Numbered from the stretch's first letter, positions 15,824 through 23,903 are shown. The stretch: DNA of 28,496 nucleotides from an uncultured Collinsella sp. (GCA_958436995.1 CAUBMI010000023.1:1-28496), one strand, 5' to 3'. Notes: a model not told the origin generated them from the sequence alone. Translations and numbers: made by a program.

Positions 15824-16942
15824 TTGCAGAACTCTGATACCCCTAAAGTTTCGCTACTTGTTCCCATCTGCAATGTTGAGCGTTACCTGCGCGAGTGCCT
15901 CGATTCCGCCGTGGCGCAGACGCTCAAGGACATCGAGATTATCTGTATCAACGACGGCTCTACCGATAGCTCGCCGGATATCATCCGCGAGTACATGGAG
16001 CGCGACCCCCGCGTCAAGATGATCGACAAGGCTAACAGCGGCTACGGCGACTCGATGAACCGCGGCCTGGAGATGGCTCGCGGCGAGTACGTGGGCATCC
16101 TTGAGTCCGATGACTATATGTTTGAGGATTCGCTCCAAAAGCTGGTCGCCAAGGCCGATGCTGAGCATGCCGATGTGGTAAAGGGCGACTTTTACCTGTA
16201 TTGGTCCACGCCCCGCGAGCGCCGTGAGCTGTTTGGCATTATCGACGAGCATATGACGGGCGCCGCGTATCGCCCCGTCGATCGCCCGGGCATCTTCTAC
16301 CGCAAACCTTCCATTTGGTCGGCTATCTATCGACGCGAATTCCTCAACGACAATCAGATTCGGTTCCTTCCCACGCCGGGTGCCTCGTATCAGGACGCAG
16401 GCTTTAACTTTAAGGTTTGGGCTTGCGCCGAGCGCGCCGCGTTTATTGCGGACCCCATTTTGTGCTATCGCCAGGATAACGAGAAGAGCTCCGTTAATTC
16501 GCCCAACAAGGTGTTTTGCGTGTGCGACGAATATGCCGAGATGCAACGTTTTTTGAACGAGCGCCCCGAGCTCAAGGCTCAGCTCCAGAGCATCTTAATG
16601 CGCATGAAGGTCGATACGTACCGTTGGAATGATGAGCGCCTGGTCGATGAGTTGCGCGAGCAGTTTTGGGAGAAGGCCTCTCCCGAGCTTAAGGCCGATT
16701 GGGATGCCGGTCGCTTTGATCTGTCGCTGTTTGATCCGCGTGGCGAGACCGACTTGCGCCTGATGGTCAAGTCGCCCCGCGCCTATATCGATTCGCGCTT
16801 TGACTTTAAAAAGCCGGGCAAGCTCAATACGTTTAAGCATTACTTTAAGATCGGCGGCCTGCCGCTGGTCTGGCGCGTGCTGACGTATCAGCGCACCTAC
16901 GGCGACAACCCGCATCCTGACGACGTTCCGGCCGCACAGTAG
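15824..16942 (+). CDS. GT2 glycosyltransferase (paralogue B)
   Basis: The product has 372 residues from a TTG start (15824) with AGGAGG six to seven bases upstream. The N-terminal domain is nearly the same as in the gene at 13599: SLLVPICNVERYLRECLDSA, INDGSTD, KANSGYGDSMNRGLEMARG and LESDDYM. Both also share YRQDNE(N/K)SSVNS and KPSIWSA(V/I)YRR. The C-terminal ~120 residues diverge, which suggests a duplication followed by a change of acceptor or linkage. The shared TTG start with a strong ribosome binding site implies the upstream control was duplicated too. It is followed after 12 bp by the next GT. Confidence 0.88.
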   Translation: MQNSDTPKVSLLVPICNVERYLRECLDSAVAQTLKDIEIICINDGSTDSSPDIIREYMERDPRVKMIDKANSGYGDSMNRGLEMARGEYVGILESDDYMFEDSLQKLVAKADAEHADVVKGDFYLYWSTPRERRELFGIIDEHMTGAAYRPVDRPGIFYRKPSIWSAIYRREFLNDNQIRFLPTPGASYQDAGFNFKVWACAERAAFIADPILCYRQDNEKSSVNSPNKVFCVCDEYAEMQRFLNERPELKAQLQSILMRMKVDTYRWNDERLVDELREQFWEKASPELKADWDAGRFDLSLFDPRGETDLRLMVKSPRAYIDSRFDFKKPGKLNTFKHYFKIGGLPLVWRVLTYQRTYGDNPHPDDVPAAQ

Positions 16943-16954
16943 GAGCGAGTGACT

Positions 16955-18022
16955 ATGGCTATCCCCAAGATTTCCGTTGTCGTTCCCATCTATAACGTGG
17001 AGGAGTGCCTGGCCTGGTGCCTCGACTCCCTGCTTGCGCAGGACATGCCCGATTGGGAAGGCGTGCTGGTCAACGATGGCTCGCCGGATGGGTCGCGCGA
17101 TATTGCGGCTGCCTATTGCGAAAAGGACGCGCGCTTTACACTGGTCGATAAGGAGAACGGCGGCCTGTCGAGTGCGCGTAATGCAGGCATCGCCGCGTCC
17201 ACGGCGCCTATCGTTGCGTTTTTGGATTCCGACGATCACTTTACGCCCGATGCATGCCGTGTGATCGTCGATGCCTTTGGGCGCGAGGACTGCGACGTTT
17301 TGACCTTTGGCGCGAATCCGTACCCGCTGGAGGCGGGGTATCCGTGGCTTAACTATGTGCTGAGCCCGCGCGATGTGTCGTTTGAAGGCTATAGCTCTGA
17401 CCTGCTGTTTAAAGAGGCATCTCGTCCCTTTGCATGGCGCACCGCCTGTAAGCGTGAGTTTTTGCTGGGCAACGGGATCGTGTTCGATGAAACCGTTAAG
17501 TATGGCGAAGATCAGGTCTTCGATTTTTCCGTGTACGGTCGTTCGCGCAAGACCGCGCTTATCTCGAACAAGCTGTATGACTACCGTGTCGCGCGCAAAG
17601 GCTCGCTTATGGACACCATGCGCTATGACGACGAGACGCGACTGCTGGAGCATGTGAAGATTTACTCCGCGGTGCTGGCTGACTGGCAGCGCGACGGTCT
17701 CGATGTACAGCATGCCGATGACCTGGCCTACTTCCTGTGCGATCTGGTGCTGTACGATGCGCTCAGGTTGCTGGGCTCGGACTGCGGCAAGGTGTTTGCT
17801 GCCGTCTCCGTGGCGCTTGCCGGTTCTGCCGTGGGCAGCGATGCTGCGCTCGCACAATGCGCTCCTTCTGTTGCTGCTATGGTGCGTGCGGCGCTTACCG
17901 GTAAGGCGCCCAATGCCCGTGCGTGCAAAAAGCTCATGTTCGATTACGACGTCTTGAGGTTTGGGCGCCTGGGTGCCTGCAAACGCATGGCAGCGAACGC
18001 CCTGGGAAAGCGAGAAGTGTAG
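16955..18022 (+). CDS. GT2 glycosyltransferase
   Basis: The product has 355 residues from the ATG at 16955, nine bases after AGGAG. A GTG at 16949 is only three bases from that site and is less likely. The GT-A domain reads ISVVVPIYNVEECLAWCLDSLL, VNDGSPDGS, ENGGLSSARNAGI and VAFLDSDDHF, the classical order for capsule GT2 enzymes. The remaining helical part resembles that of the gene at 14709. The stop abuts the next start with no gap, so the last two GTs are surely co-translated. Confidence 0.88.
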   Translation: MAIPKISVVVPIYNVEECLAWCLDSLLAQDMPDWEGVLVNDGSPDGSRDIAAAYCEKDARFTLVDKENGGLSSARNAGIAASTAPIVAFLDSDDHFTPDACRVIVDAFGREDCDVLTFGANPYPLEAGYPWLNYVLSPRDVSFEGYSSDLLFKEASRPFAWRTACKREFLLGNGIVFDETVKYGEDQVFDFSVYGRSRKTALISNKLYDYRVARKGSLMDTMRYDDETRLLEHVKIYSAVLADWQRDGLDVQHADDLAYFLCDLVLYDALRLLGSDCGKVFAAVSVALAGSAVGSDAALAQCAPSVAAMVRAALTGKAPNARACKKLMFDYDVLRFGRLGACKRMAANALGKREV

Positions 18023-20509
18023 ATGAGTATCAAGCGTTTGGCACTTTGCCGCAGTCAGGGCCGTCTGTTTGTGCTGCTTCGTTTTGCCGGTCAGGATGTC
18101 GCTGCGCTTATTGAGCGGGAGGGTTCTCAAGCGTTTGCCCATGCGACGACGAGCGGTTCTTGTGTGCCGTCGCTGGCGCTCCCGGTCGATCATGGCCGCG
18201 TGCTGGCGCTTTGCCCTTCCGTTTCCGATTACGAGCGCGAGCTCGCCGTCTTGGTGCTTCCGTTTTTGGATGGCTCGTCGATGGATGTCGTTTTTGCATC
18301 CGGTGGCCAAAGGTTGGGCTCCATTCGCCTCGATAGCCGCGTGGCCAAGCTGGAATCCAAGATTAACTACAAAGCAAAGCCTGCGCTGTGTGCGCTTATC
18401 CGCGATGCGCAGCGTGGCGAACACTGCGGCCGCTACGAGATCGATGCCATTCGCTATTTGCCGGCAGACGCCGGCGCGGTGTGGCGCTATGAGGTTACCT
18501 GGGCGGGAGACCCCCAGTGCATACCTGAGCTCCAGATCTTCGATACGCATATGAATGCCATCGATGTCACCGTGCATGTGTTTGAATCGCAGGCCGATGT
18601 GCCGCAGCGCAACGGTTGCCGTGTCAATAAAACGTATCTGAGCGTTGAGATGCCTCGGGATATACGAGATTTTGTCGCGATTGTGAGCGATCCCACAGAG
18701 CAGATTCAGAGCGGTTTTTGCGCCATGGATGGTCGCCTGTATAACGGCATGGTCGACGACAGCTGGAACCGCATGAAGGACGCGCGTGCAGACGACGCAG
18801 CTTATCGACGTTGGTTTGAGCAACATCGCGCAAAGCCGGGCGATTTGGCGTGCCAGCGTGTCGCATCGGCGGCATTTGCTTATAGGCCGCTTGTGAGCAT
18901 TGTGGTGCCGTGCTACAAGACTGATCGGGTCTACCTGCGCGAACTGTTGAATTCGGTGCTTTCCCAGAGCTATGACAACTGGGAACTGCTTCTTATGGAT
19001 GCCTCGCCTGAATGGGATGCGGTGGCCAATCTTGCGGCGGATGCCAATGACGAGCGCATCCGTCGCATCGGTCTTCCCGGCAACGGCGGCATTGTGGTCA
19101 ACACCAACGCTGGTATTGAGCATGCGACGGGCGACTACATCGCGTTCTTGGACCATGACGACATTCTGGAACCGGACGCGTTATTCCACTATGTTGCCGT
19201 GCTGAACAAGGCTGCCGAGGACGAGCGTCCCCAGGTCCTGTTCTGCGACGAGGACATGTTCCAGAAAACGGGGGAGTGGGGCCAGCCGGTCTTTAAGACC
19301 AAGCTCAACGTCGACCTGCTCTATAGCCATAACTGCGTGACGCATTTCCTGATGGTGGAGAAGACGCTCATCGATTACATTGGCACGTCCCCAGAAGACG
19401 TTGCGGGTGCCCAGGACTACGACCTGACGCTTCGCTGCCTTGCAGCCGGCGCGCGGTTTGAGCACGTTGCGCATGTGCTGTATCACTGGCGCGTGCATCC
19501 GGGATCGACCGCCGACGGTTCTGCTGATAGCAAGCCGTATGCTATTGAAGCCGGGCGCCTTGCGCTTCAGCGCCACTTTAACGCGCTGGGCATTTGCGGA
19601 ACGGTCGAGGAGACCGAGACGCCGTTTGTCTACCGCATGCACTATGCGCTGCCGAAGCCTGCGCCGCTGGTGAGCATTGTGATTCCGACCAAGGATCACA
19701 TTGAGACGCTCGACGCCTGTGTGATGTCGATCGCCCAGAAGGCAACGTATACCAACTATGAGATCGTTTTGGTGGAGAACAACAGCGAAGCCCCGGAGAC
19801 GTTTGCGTATTACGAAACCCTGCCAGAACGTGTGGCTGCAGTATCCGAAGGCAAGGGCATCGCGCGCGTTATGTACTGGCCGGGCGAGTTCAATTACTCT
19901 CAGATCATTAATTTTGGCGTGGAGCATGCCAAGGGCGATTACCTTCTGCTGCTGAACAACGACACCGAGGTCATAAGCCCCTACTTTATCGAAGAGATGA
20001 TGGGGTATCTACAGCGTCCCGATGTGGGCGTGGTGGGCGCCAAGCTCTACTTTGCCGATCATCTGGTGCAGCACGCTGGCATTGTGGTTGGCGTGCGTGG
20101 CGCACTTGCCCATGCCAACCAGGACTTCTCGGCAAAGCGCGAGGGCTATCTTGCCCGCGCTGTGCGCCCGGGCAACTTTAGCGCCGTAACGGGCGCCTGT
20201 CAGATGGTCCGACGCGACGTATTTGAGCAGGTCGGAGGCTATAACGAGGAATTCGCCGTCGGTTTTAACGACGCGGACTTTTGCCTGCGCGTGTGGAAGG
20301 CGGGCTACCGCACCATCTTTACGCCCTATGTCGAGCTGTACCACTACGAGTTCACCTCGCGCGGCAGGGAAGAGGCAAACGAAGAAAAGCTGCGCCGCTG
20401 GAAGCGCGAACAGGCACTGTTCATGCAGCGCTGGCCGGAGTTCTTCTTGACGGGCGATCCGTGGTTGGGGCCGAACTTATCCGCTGAGAGCGAGTACTTC
20501 TCGCTTTAG
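18023..20509 (+). CDS. Large glycosyltransferase with two GT2 domains
   Basis: The product has 828 residues. The ATG immediately follows the previous stop. Residues 1-280 form a beta-rich region without a recognised signature. The first GT2 domain starts near 288 (RPLVSIVVPCYKTD), with DASPEWD and a DxD-like FLDHDDILEPDALF. The second starts near 547 (APLVSIVIPTKDH), with VENNSEAPETF, LLLNNDTEV and a long C-terminal motif (VGGYNEEFAVGFNDADFCLRV, then ELYHYEFTSRG) typical of rhamnosyl-/galactosyl-type chain GTs. Two-domain enzymes of this kind often add two sugars alternately or polymerise a repeat. This is inferred from layout. It is last in the GT run, and no clear terminator follows. Confidence 0.85.
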   Translation: MSIKRLALCRSQGRLFVLLRFAGQDVAALIEREGSQAFAHATTSGSCVPSLALPVDHGRVLALCPSVSDYERELAVLVLPFLDGSSMDVVFASGGQRLGSIRLDSRVAKLESKINYKAKPALCALIRDAQRGEHCGRYEIDAIRYLPADAGAVWRYEVTWAGDPQCIPELQIFDTHMNAIDVTVHVFESQADVPQRNGCRVNKTYLSVEMPRDIRDFVAIVSDPTEQIQSGFCAMDGRLYNGMVDDSWNRMKDARADDAAYRRWFEQHRAKPGDLACQRVASAAFAYRPLVSIVVPCYKTDRVYLRELLNSVLSQSYDNWELLLMDASPEWDAVANLAADANDERIRRIGLPGNGGIVVNTNAGIEHATGDYIAFLDHDDILEPDALFHYVAVLNKAAEDERPQVLFCDEDMFQKTGEWGQPVFKTKLNVDLLYSHNCVTHFLMVEKTLIDYIGTSPEDVAGAQDYDLTLRCLAAGARFEHVAHVLYHWRVHPGSTADGSADSKPYAIEAGRLALQRHFNALGICGTVEETETPFVYRMHYALPKPAPLVSIVIPTKDHIETLDACVMSIAQKATYTNYEIVLVENNSEAPETFAYYETLPERVAAVSEGKGIARVMYWPGEFNYSQIINFGVEHAKGDYLLLLNNDTEVISPYFIEEMMGYLQRPDVGVVGAKLYFADHLVQHAGIVVGVRGALAHANQDFSAKREGYLARAVRPGNFSAVTGACQMVRRDVFEQVGGYNEEFAVGFNDADFCLRVWKAGYRTIFTPYVELYHYEFTSRGREEANEEKLRRWKREQALFMQRWPEFFLTGDPWLGPNLSAESEYFSL

Positions 20510-20542
20510 AAAATGGATTCTAGGAAGTCCTCAACTTACTTT

Positions 20543-20695
20543 CGATATGAGCTGAGAAGATAGCAACGTCTAGGCGATTTGCTGCAATACTTCACGATAG
20601 CTCGATACTTCTGCGATACGTTTATACAGACTTATACAACTCGATATAATTCGATATAGTCTACGATAAACTTATAAAGCTAAGATTGACCGATA
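20543..20695 (+). repeat. Iteron-like array of CGATA repeats
   Basis: CGATA occurs eight times, all on the same strand, at 20543, 20595, 20603, 20614, 20642, 20652, 20664 and 20691. Two are extended to CGATATA exactly 10 bp apart (20642, 20652). TATAC repeats lie among them (20623, 20633). The stretch is AT-rich in a GC-rich region and immediately precedes an ATPase gene. It could be a multi-site operator or an origin/partition-like iteron set. The rest of the 210-bp gap shows nothing else. Confidence 0.6.
20645..20650 (+). promoter_or_regulatory. Consensus -10 within the CGATA array
   Basis: A perfect TATAAT overlaps the two CGATATA repeats, with no good -35. A factor binding the repeats would directly control it. 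It lies about 70 bp upstream of the GTG at 20721. Confidence 0.35.
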
Positions 20696-20720
20696 ATCGA
20701 TTCCCTAGAAAGGCAAACAA

Positions 20721-21824
20721 GTGAGCGTCACAGCATTCCATAACCCCTTTCGTCCCACTGCCGGCGCTGAGCCTCCGCGCATAATTGGTCGCGATGATAT
20801 CGCTCTTGAGTTTACCGAGAGTTTGAATGCGGGAATTGGTGCGCCTGCGAGGCTCATGCGCATTGCCGGGCCAAGAGGCTCCGGAAAAACTGTTTTGCTC
20901 TGCGATCTTAGGGATCGTGCGCGAGAACTTGGATGGAAGACTGCTATTGTTTCTGCTGGCCCTAACCTATTGCTGGACTTGAGGGATCAGGTTGCTGATT
21001 CTTCCCTTGCGGCCAATGCTTCGGTCGGCGTAAATGCCGGCTTTGTTTCCGCGAAAGTCGATGTTGCACCCAAAGAGTCGAGCCTCAGAAAGTTGCTGAG
21101 TTCGGCGGCGAAGTCATCCAAGGGTCTTTTTATTGCCATCGATGAAGTTCAGGACGCTCCGATTGACGATATGCGTGCCATTGCGTCTACGGTTCAGCTT
21201 TTGATAGGGGAAAAAGTAGATATTGCACTTGCCTTTGCCGGCTTACCCGCCGGCGTTATGGATCTTATTAACGGCAAGGCGCTTACGTTCTTGCGCCGTG
21301 CCCTCCCCGAAGATCTGGCGCCTATCAACCGGGTGGAGGTAGCTCTCTCTATGGGCGATAGTTTTGTCGCGACTGGTTTGACCATAGAGGACAATCTTCT
21401 GTCGAGAGCCGCTAAGGCCACTAAGGGCTATGCCTATCTGGTGCAACTGGTCGGTTACTCCATTTGGCAGCGCGCCAACTTGCATCGTGCCAAAAGTGCC
21501 ATCGTGAGCGAGCGCGACGTCACCGAAGGCATTGCGCTGGCAGAGGCTCGTTTTCATGATGTTGTTCACGAGCCCGCGATTTCTGGACTGGGGCTCAACG
21601 ATATTAAATACCTTTTGGCTATGTGCGAGGATAAACAACAGTCCAAATCAGCCGAGATTGCTAAGCGCATGGGTAAAAAGACCAATGAGATTAGTTCAAT
21701 TAGGGCCAAATTGCTACAAAGAGAGGTTATTCAGGCGCCACAGAGGGGCTACGTGCAGTTTGCCGTGCCGGACCTAGATATCTATCTGCGAGAGAATGCC
21801 GAGGAAATTCTCGAACGGTTCTAG
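20721..21824 (+). CDS. AAA ATPase with C-terminal winged helix (Orc1/Cdc6-like ATP-binding protein)
   Basis: The product has 367 residues. The GTG at 20721 is preceded by AAAGG at seven bases. NPFRPTAGAEPPRIIGRDD opens the protein, followed by Walker A GPRGSGKT (50-57), Walker B FIAIDEVQD (137-145), and a sensor-like FAGLPAGV near 174-181. The C-terminal ~90 residues (GLNDIKYLLAMCED, then AEIAKRMGKKTNEISSIRAKLLQREVI) form a winged-helix DNA-binding domain. The order resembles the STAND/Orc1-Cdc6-like ATP-binding proteins common in actinobacterial accessory regions. The actual role is unknown. DNA binding is likely, and the CGATA array directly upstream is an obvious candidate target. Confidence 0.82.
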   Translation: MSVTAFHNPFRPTAGAEPPRIIGRDDIALEFTESLNAGIGAPARLMRIAGPRGSGKTVLLCDLRDRARELGWKTAIVSAGPNLLLDLRDQVADSSLAANASVGVNAGFVSAKVDVAPKESSLRKLLSSAAKSSKGLFIAIDEVQDAPIDDMRAIASTVQLLIGEKVDIALAFAGLPAGVMDLINGKALTFLRRALPEDLAPINRVEVALSMGDSFVATGLTIEDNLLSRAAKATKGYAYLVQLVGYSIWQRANLHRAKSAIVSERDVTEGIALAEARFHDVVHEPAISGLGLNDIKYLLAMCEDKQQSKSAEIAKRMGKKTNEISSIRAKLLQREVIQAPQRGYVQFAVPDLDIYLRENAEEILERF

Positions 21825-21864
21825 GCCGAGGTATTACTAGGTTTTGATTTTACTTGAGGACATT

Positions 21865-22110
21865 ATGGTAAAAATACGAGATTCCCGTATCGAATTACTC
21901 CGCATTGTCCTTATGTGGACGGTAATGGCTCATCATTTTGTTGTTCACAACGCTGATTCTGTTTCCGTATTTCCTGGTTCGTTTACTGGGTTTTTCTACA
22001 ATATCTTTTTCTATCCAATTGGAAGAACTGCGGTTCGGCCGTTTTGCATTCTAATGCTGTCAAGCTTCTTTCTAAAATTGTGTGAACTGTTTTCTCCTGT
22101 CCGGTTCTAG
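21865..22110 (+). pseudogene. Truncated acyltransferase-3 gene (5' fragment)
   Basis: The start ATG has GAGGA four bases upstream and opens with VKIRDSRIELLRIVLMWTVMAHH, the family's first helix with the catalytic-type His. It then runs into YPIGRTAVRPFCILMLSSF and stops after 81 residues, whereas the family is about 350. The 3' end has been lost, probably with the mobile-element debris that follows. It is independent of the intact acyltransferase at 12367. Confidence 0.7.
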
Positions 22111-22241
22111 TTCGCTGCTTGTTTGGGGGCCGCGGATACTATGGTGGGTCATGCAATTGTTCGGACGGGAGTTCGCGTGCATACTAGGGAAGTGGTTAAG
22201 TTCCTCGTGGCGATAGATGAGGGGATGGGGTAGATTCAGAT

Positions 22242-22454
22242 TTACTCGAGTGTCGGCCTGGCCCTCCTTTGGGGTATCGTCGCGGCGGGTGACATGTTCT
22301 CTATGTCGGCGTACTTCGCCACGGTGTTGCGGCTCAGGTGAAGTGCCCGGGCTATCTTGAACCCCGGGCGCCCGGCCGCCTCCGTCGACCGTATATCATT
22401 CACAGTGTCCAGGGGCACGGTCATCTCCCCATCCTTCCCGGGCGGCCTCGCCAA
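22242..22454 (-). pseudogene. IstA-like transposase, N-terminal fragment
   Basis: The product has 70 residues. After a short lead (VPLDTVNDIRSTEAAGRPG) comes a helix-turn-helix FKIARALHLSRNTVAKYAD. This is the DIR...IAR.L.LSRNTVxKY signature at the start of IS21 IstA proteins, which are about 400-500 residues in full. The integrase core is absent, so this is a remnant. The ATG follows GGATGGGGAG. Confidence 0.6.
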
Positions 22455-22597
22455 AGTTCCCGCCCGGGGAACCGTATGGCGAAGGCCGCGCTCCCGGTTC
22501 CCGGGGTACGGCCCTTCTGCTCAAACTGCTCAGTTTCGGTGCTCACGGTGCTCGATTGCCGGCGATCACGCGGACCTCTTTTTAGTGATCATTAACA
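22242..22597 (-). mobile_element. IS21-family element remnant (istA end)
   Basis: A terminal sequence reading TGTTAATGATCACTAAAAAG on the minus strand from 22597 resembles the TGTTAAT-type ends of IS21 elements. A ~140-bp leader and the start of an istA-like gene follow. Everything beyond about 22242 (rest of istA, istB, other end) is missing. The GC content is higher than the flanks. Confidence 0.5.
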
Positions 22598-22937
22598 CCC
22601 GTCGACATGCTCGACCTGACGCCGGGGCTCATAGAGCCTGCGCGCGCCGAGATGGGCGATACCCCGCTGGTCTATCCTTAAGGTAAAACGGAATAGGCGG
22701 ACCGAACGTCCGACTGGGTCTGGGAAGCGGTGTCAGGCGGAGGGCGAAGCATGGCCACCGAACCCATCGAAACACATCTCCACCGTTCCTCCAACTGGGA
22801 AAACGCCGCCCCCGGGGCCCACGGGGTCCGCGGGGGCGTCCGGATAACTGCCGGAACGGCCTATCGGTTTAATGTGATCGGCTGAGATCGGAAATCAACC
22901 GATGTTTAGCGATTGTGTATGATTTTCAACCGGATAA
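22598..22937. other. Non-coding GC-rich stretch between IS remnant and small gene
   Basis: About 340 bp with no convincing gene. It contains two short plus-strand frames (22608-22681 and 22751-22885) without homology I recognise, and the hairpin at 22807-22838. It is probably debris of mobile elements. Base composition drops sharply near 22,900 into AT-rich DNA. Confidence 0.4.
22801..22838 (-). terminator. Very GC-rich hairpin, possible minus-strand terminator
   Basis: CGCCCCCG (22807-22814) pairs with CGGGGGCG (22831-22838), and GGGCCC pairs with GGGTCC inside. On the minus strand the stem is followed by GCGTTTT (to 22801). No gene it would serve is intact here. Confidence 0.4.
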
Positions 22938-23000
22938 ATGTTATCGAAACTCTTTTCCTCTCTATTTTGGGGTATCAAGAGTAGAAAGGGAGGTGATTTT

Positions 23001-23300
23001 ATGAATCATAATCAGGCTATTGAATTGGAGAGAATAGTTAGAAGTGTATATGACTGCGACAGGGGCGGTATGGGTGGCTATATTGATGCTGATAATTTTT
23101 CCTTCAATCCTTTTGATGCGGCGTTGATTGCACTTGCTCCACTGTGGAAGAATGACCCAGATCGACAGGTTGAAAATTTCCTGTATAAATGGGACCACAT
23201 TATTCGAGCAGAAGTCTCGCCATCGGATGATTCGGTTGAGTCCTACATTGTCGAGTTGGAGCGGATAGTACATGACTTGGGCGGCGCTTCTCTCTGTTAG
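23001..23300 (+). CDS. Small acidic hypothetical protein
   Basis: The product has 99 residues. The start at 23001 has an almost perfect Shine-Dalgarno (AAAGGGAGGTGA, seven bases away), so translation is likely. An in-frame ATG at 22938 lacks one. The protein is acidic and probably helical (NHNQAIELERIVRSVYDC, then ESYIVELERIVHDLGGASLC), with no signal peptide or membrane segment, and I recognise no family. It is clearly more AT-rich than its surroundings, suggesting transfer. The last three codons and the stop lie in a sequence similar to the IS1595 terminal repeats. The original C-terminus may therefore have been cut by an insertion. Size and composition would fit an immunity-type protein, but there is no direct evidence. 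Confidence 0.6.
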   Translation: MNHNQAIELERIVRSVYDCDRGGMGGYIDADNFSFNPFDAALIALAPLWKNDPDRQVENFLYKWDHIIRAEVSPSDDSVESYIVELERIVHDLGGASLC

Positions 23301-23314
23301 TCTAAGATTGACTC
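23290..23314 (+). repeat. IS1595-type terminal repeat, solitary diverged copy
   Basis: Matches a combination of the two TIRs of the element at 23511-24995 at 19 of 25 positions (CTCTGTTAG, then AAGATTGAC). Same orientation as the 23511 end. Overlaps the stop codon of the small gene. Confidence 0.5.
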
Positions 23315-23344
23315 AACTTGGTCTCAGCGCCTAATTCAATTGTG

Positions 23345-23398
23345 CAAACAATGGGGTCGCTTCGAAAGCATCGCTTCTCGAAGCGACCCCATTGTTTG
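23345..23398. repeat. Perfect 21-bp inverted repeat
   Basis: Arms at 23345-23365 (CAAACAATGGGGTCGCTTCGA is 21 bp; the first 20 are CAAACAATGGGGTCGCTTCG) and 23378-23398 are exact reverse complements around a 12-nt loop. No T-run follows on either strand, so it is not a standard terminator. The remainder of 23315-23510 contains only a small CCCC-GAA-GGGG hairpin (about 23412-23422). Confidence 0.6.
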
Positions 23399-23510
23399 TC
23401 TCTACTTGTGTGCCCCGAAGGGGTTCGTTCTTTCCAGATCTATTTGTGCCATCCGGCCGAACGCCCTGTTCCCGAATCATTAACCGTTATCTAAACTGTT
23501 GGATTGATTT

Positions 23511-23535
23511 GGCTCTGTTAGACCATGATTGACAT
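23511..23535 (+). repeat. IS1595-type terminal inverted repeat (downstream end)
   Basis: GGCTCTGTTAGACCATGATT then GACAT. Pairs with 24971-24995, with two mismatches. Confidence 0.8.
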
Positions 23536-23564
23536 TCTGCCCCAATCATCTTTTTGAAATTGCA

Positions 23565-23609
23565 AGAAAATCGCCCCCTTGCCGGGTTTGAATCCGGTAA
23601 GGGGGCGAT
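23565..23609 (-). terminator. Rho-independent terminator inside the IS
   Basis: A 16-bp stem (23570-23585 with 23594-23609, one G-U pair) and 8-nt loop. On the minus strand it is followed by TTTTC. It ends the transposase-antitoxin transcript about 60 bp after the antitoxin stop. Confidence 0.75.
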
Positions 23610-23668
23610 GTGCTCAAGATCTGTCGGGTCAATCGTGAGGGTCCCATCGCCCCAAGTCGATTTGCCGG

Positions 23669-23866
23669 CTATCTCGCCGTCTTCCCGTCGGGCGCCGGCG
23701 CCTTGACCCTCATCTCGAACGGCATCCCTCCCTCCCGGACGGGCGCCCTGAGGAACGCGTTGACGGCGGTGGACATGGACAGGCCGAGCTCGTCCAGGAT
23801 GGCCGTGGCCTCCCTCTTGACCTCAGGGTCGATCCGAATCGTCGTGGCCGGTATGCTCGACGGCAT
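23669..23866 (-). CDS. RelB/DinJ-family antitoxin-like protein (IS passenger)
   Basis: The product has 65 residues from the ATG at 23866, preceded by GAGGAGGGG. An in-frame ATG at 23902, right after the transposase stop, would give 77 residues. The core TTIRIDPEVKREATAILDEL, GLSMSTAVNAFLRAPVREGG and MPFEM is the ribbon-helix-helix domain of RelB/DinJ antitoxins. The usual toxin-binding tail is short (about 13 residues) and Pro/Lys-rich. No toxin gene follows: only ~60 bp and a terminator remain before the IS end. It lies 37 bp behind the transposase, within the TIRs, so it travels with the element. It may repress the IS promoter or act as an orphan antitoxin. That is inference. Confidence 0.8.
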   Translation of the reverse strand: MPSSIPATTIRIDPEVKREATAILDELGLSMSTAVNAFLRAPVREGGMPFEMRVKAPAPDGKTAR

Positions 23867-23903
23867 GGCTGAGCCCCTCCTCGTGTATCTCGTTGCGTCC
23901 ATT

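Noticed and set aside
16595..19156. Very long open frame (853 codons) on the minus strand, antisense to the GT genes
   Set aside because: It mirrors the codon bias of the plus-strand GT genes, has no family signature, and crosses three real genes. It is a by-product of high-GC third positions.
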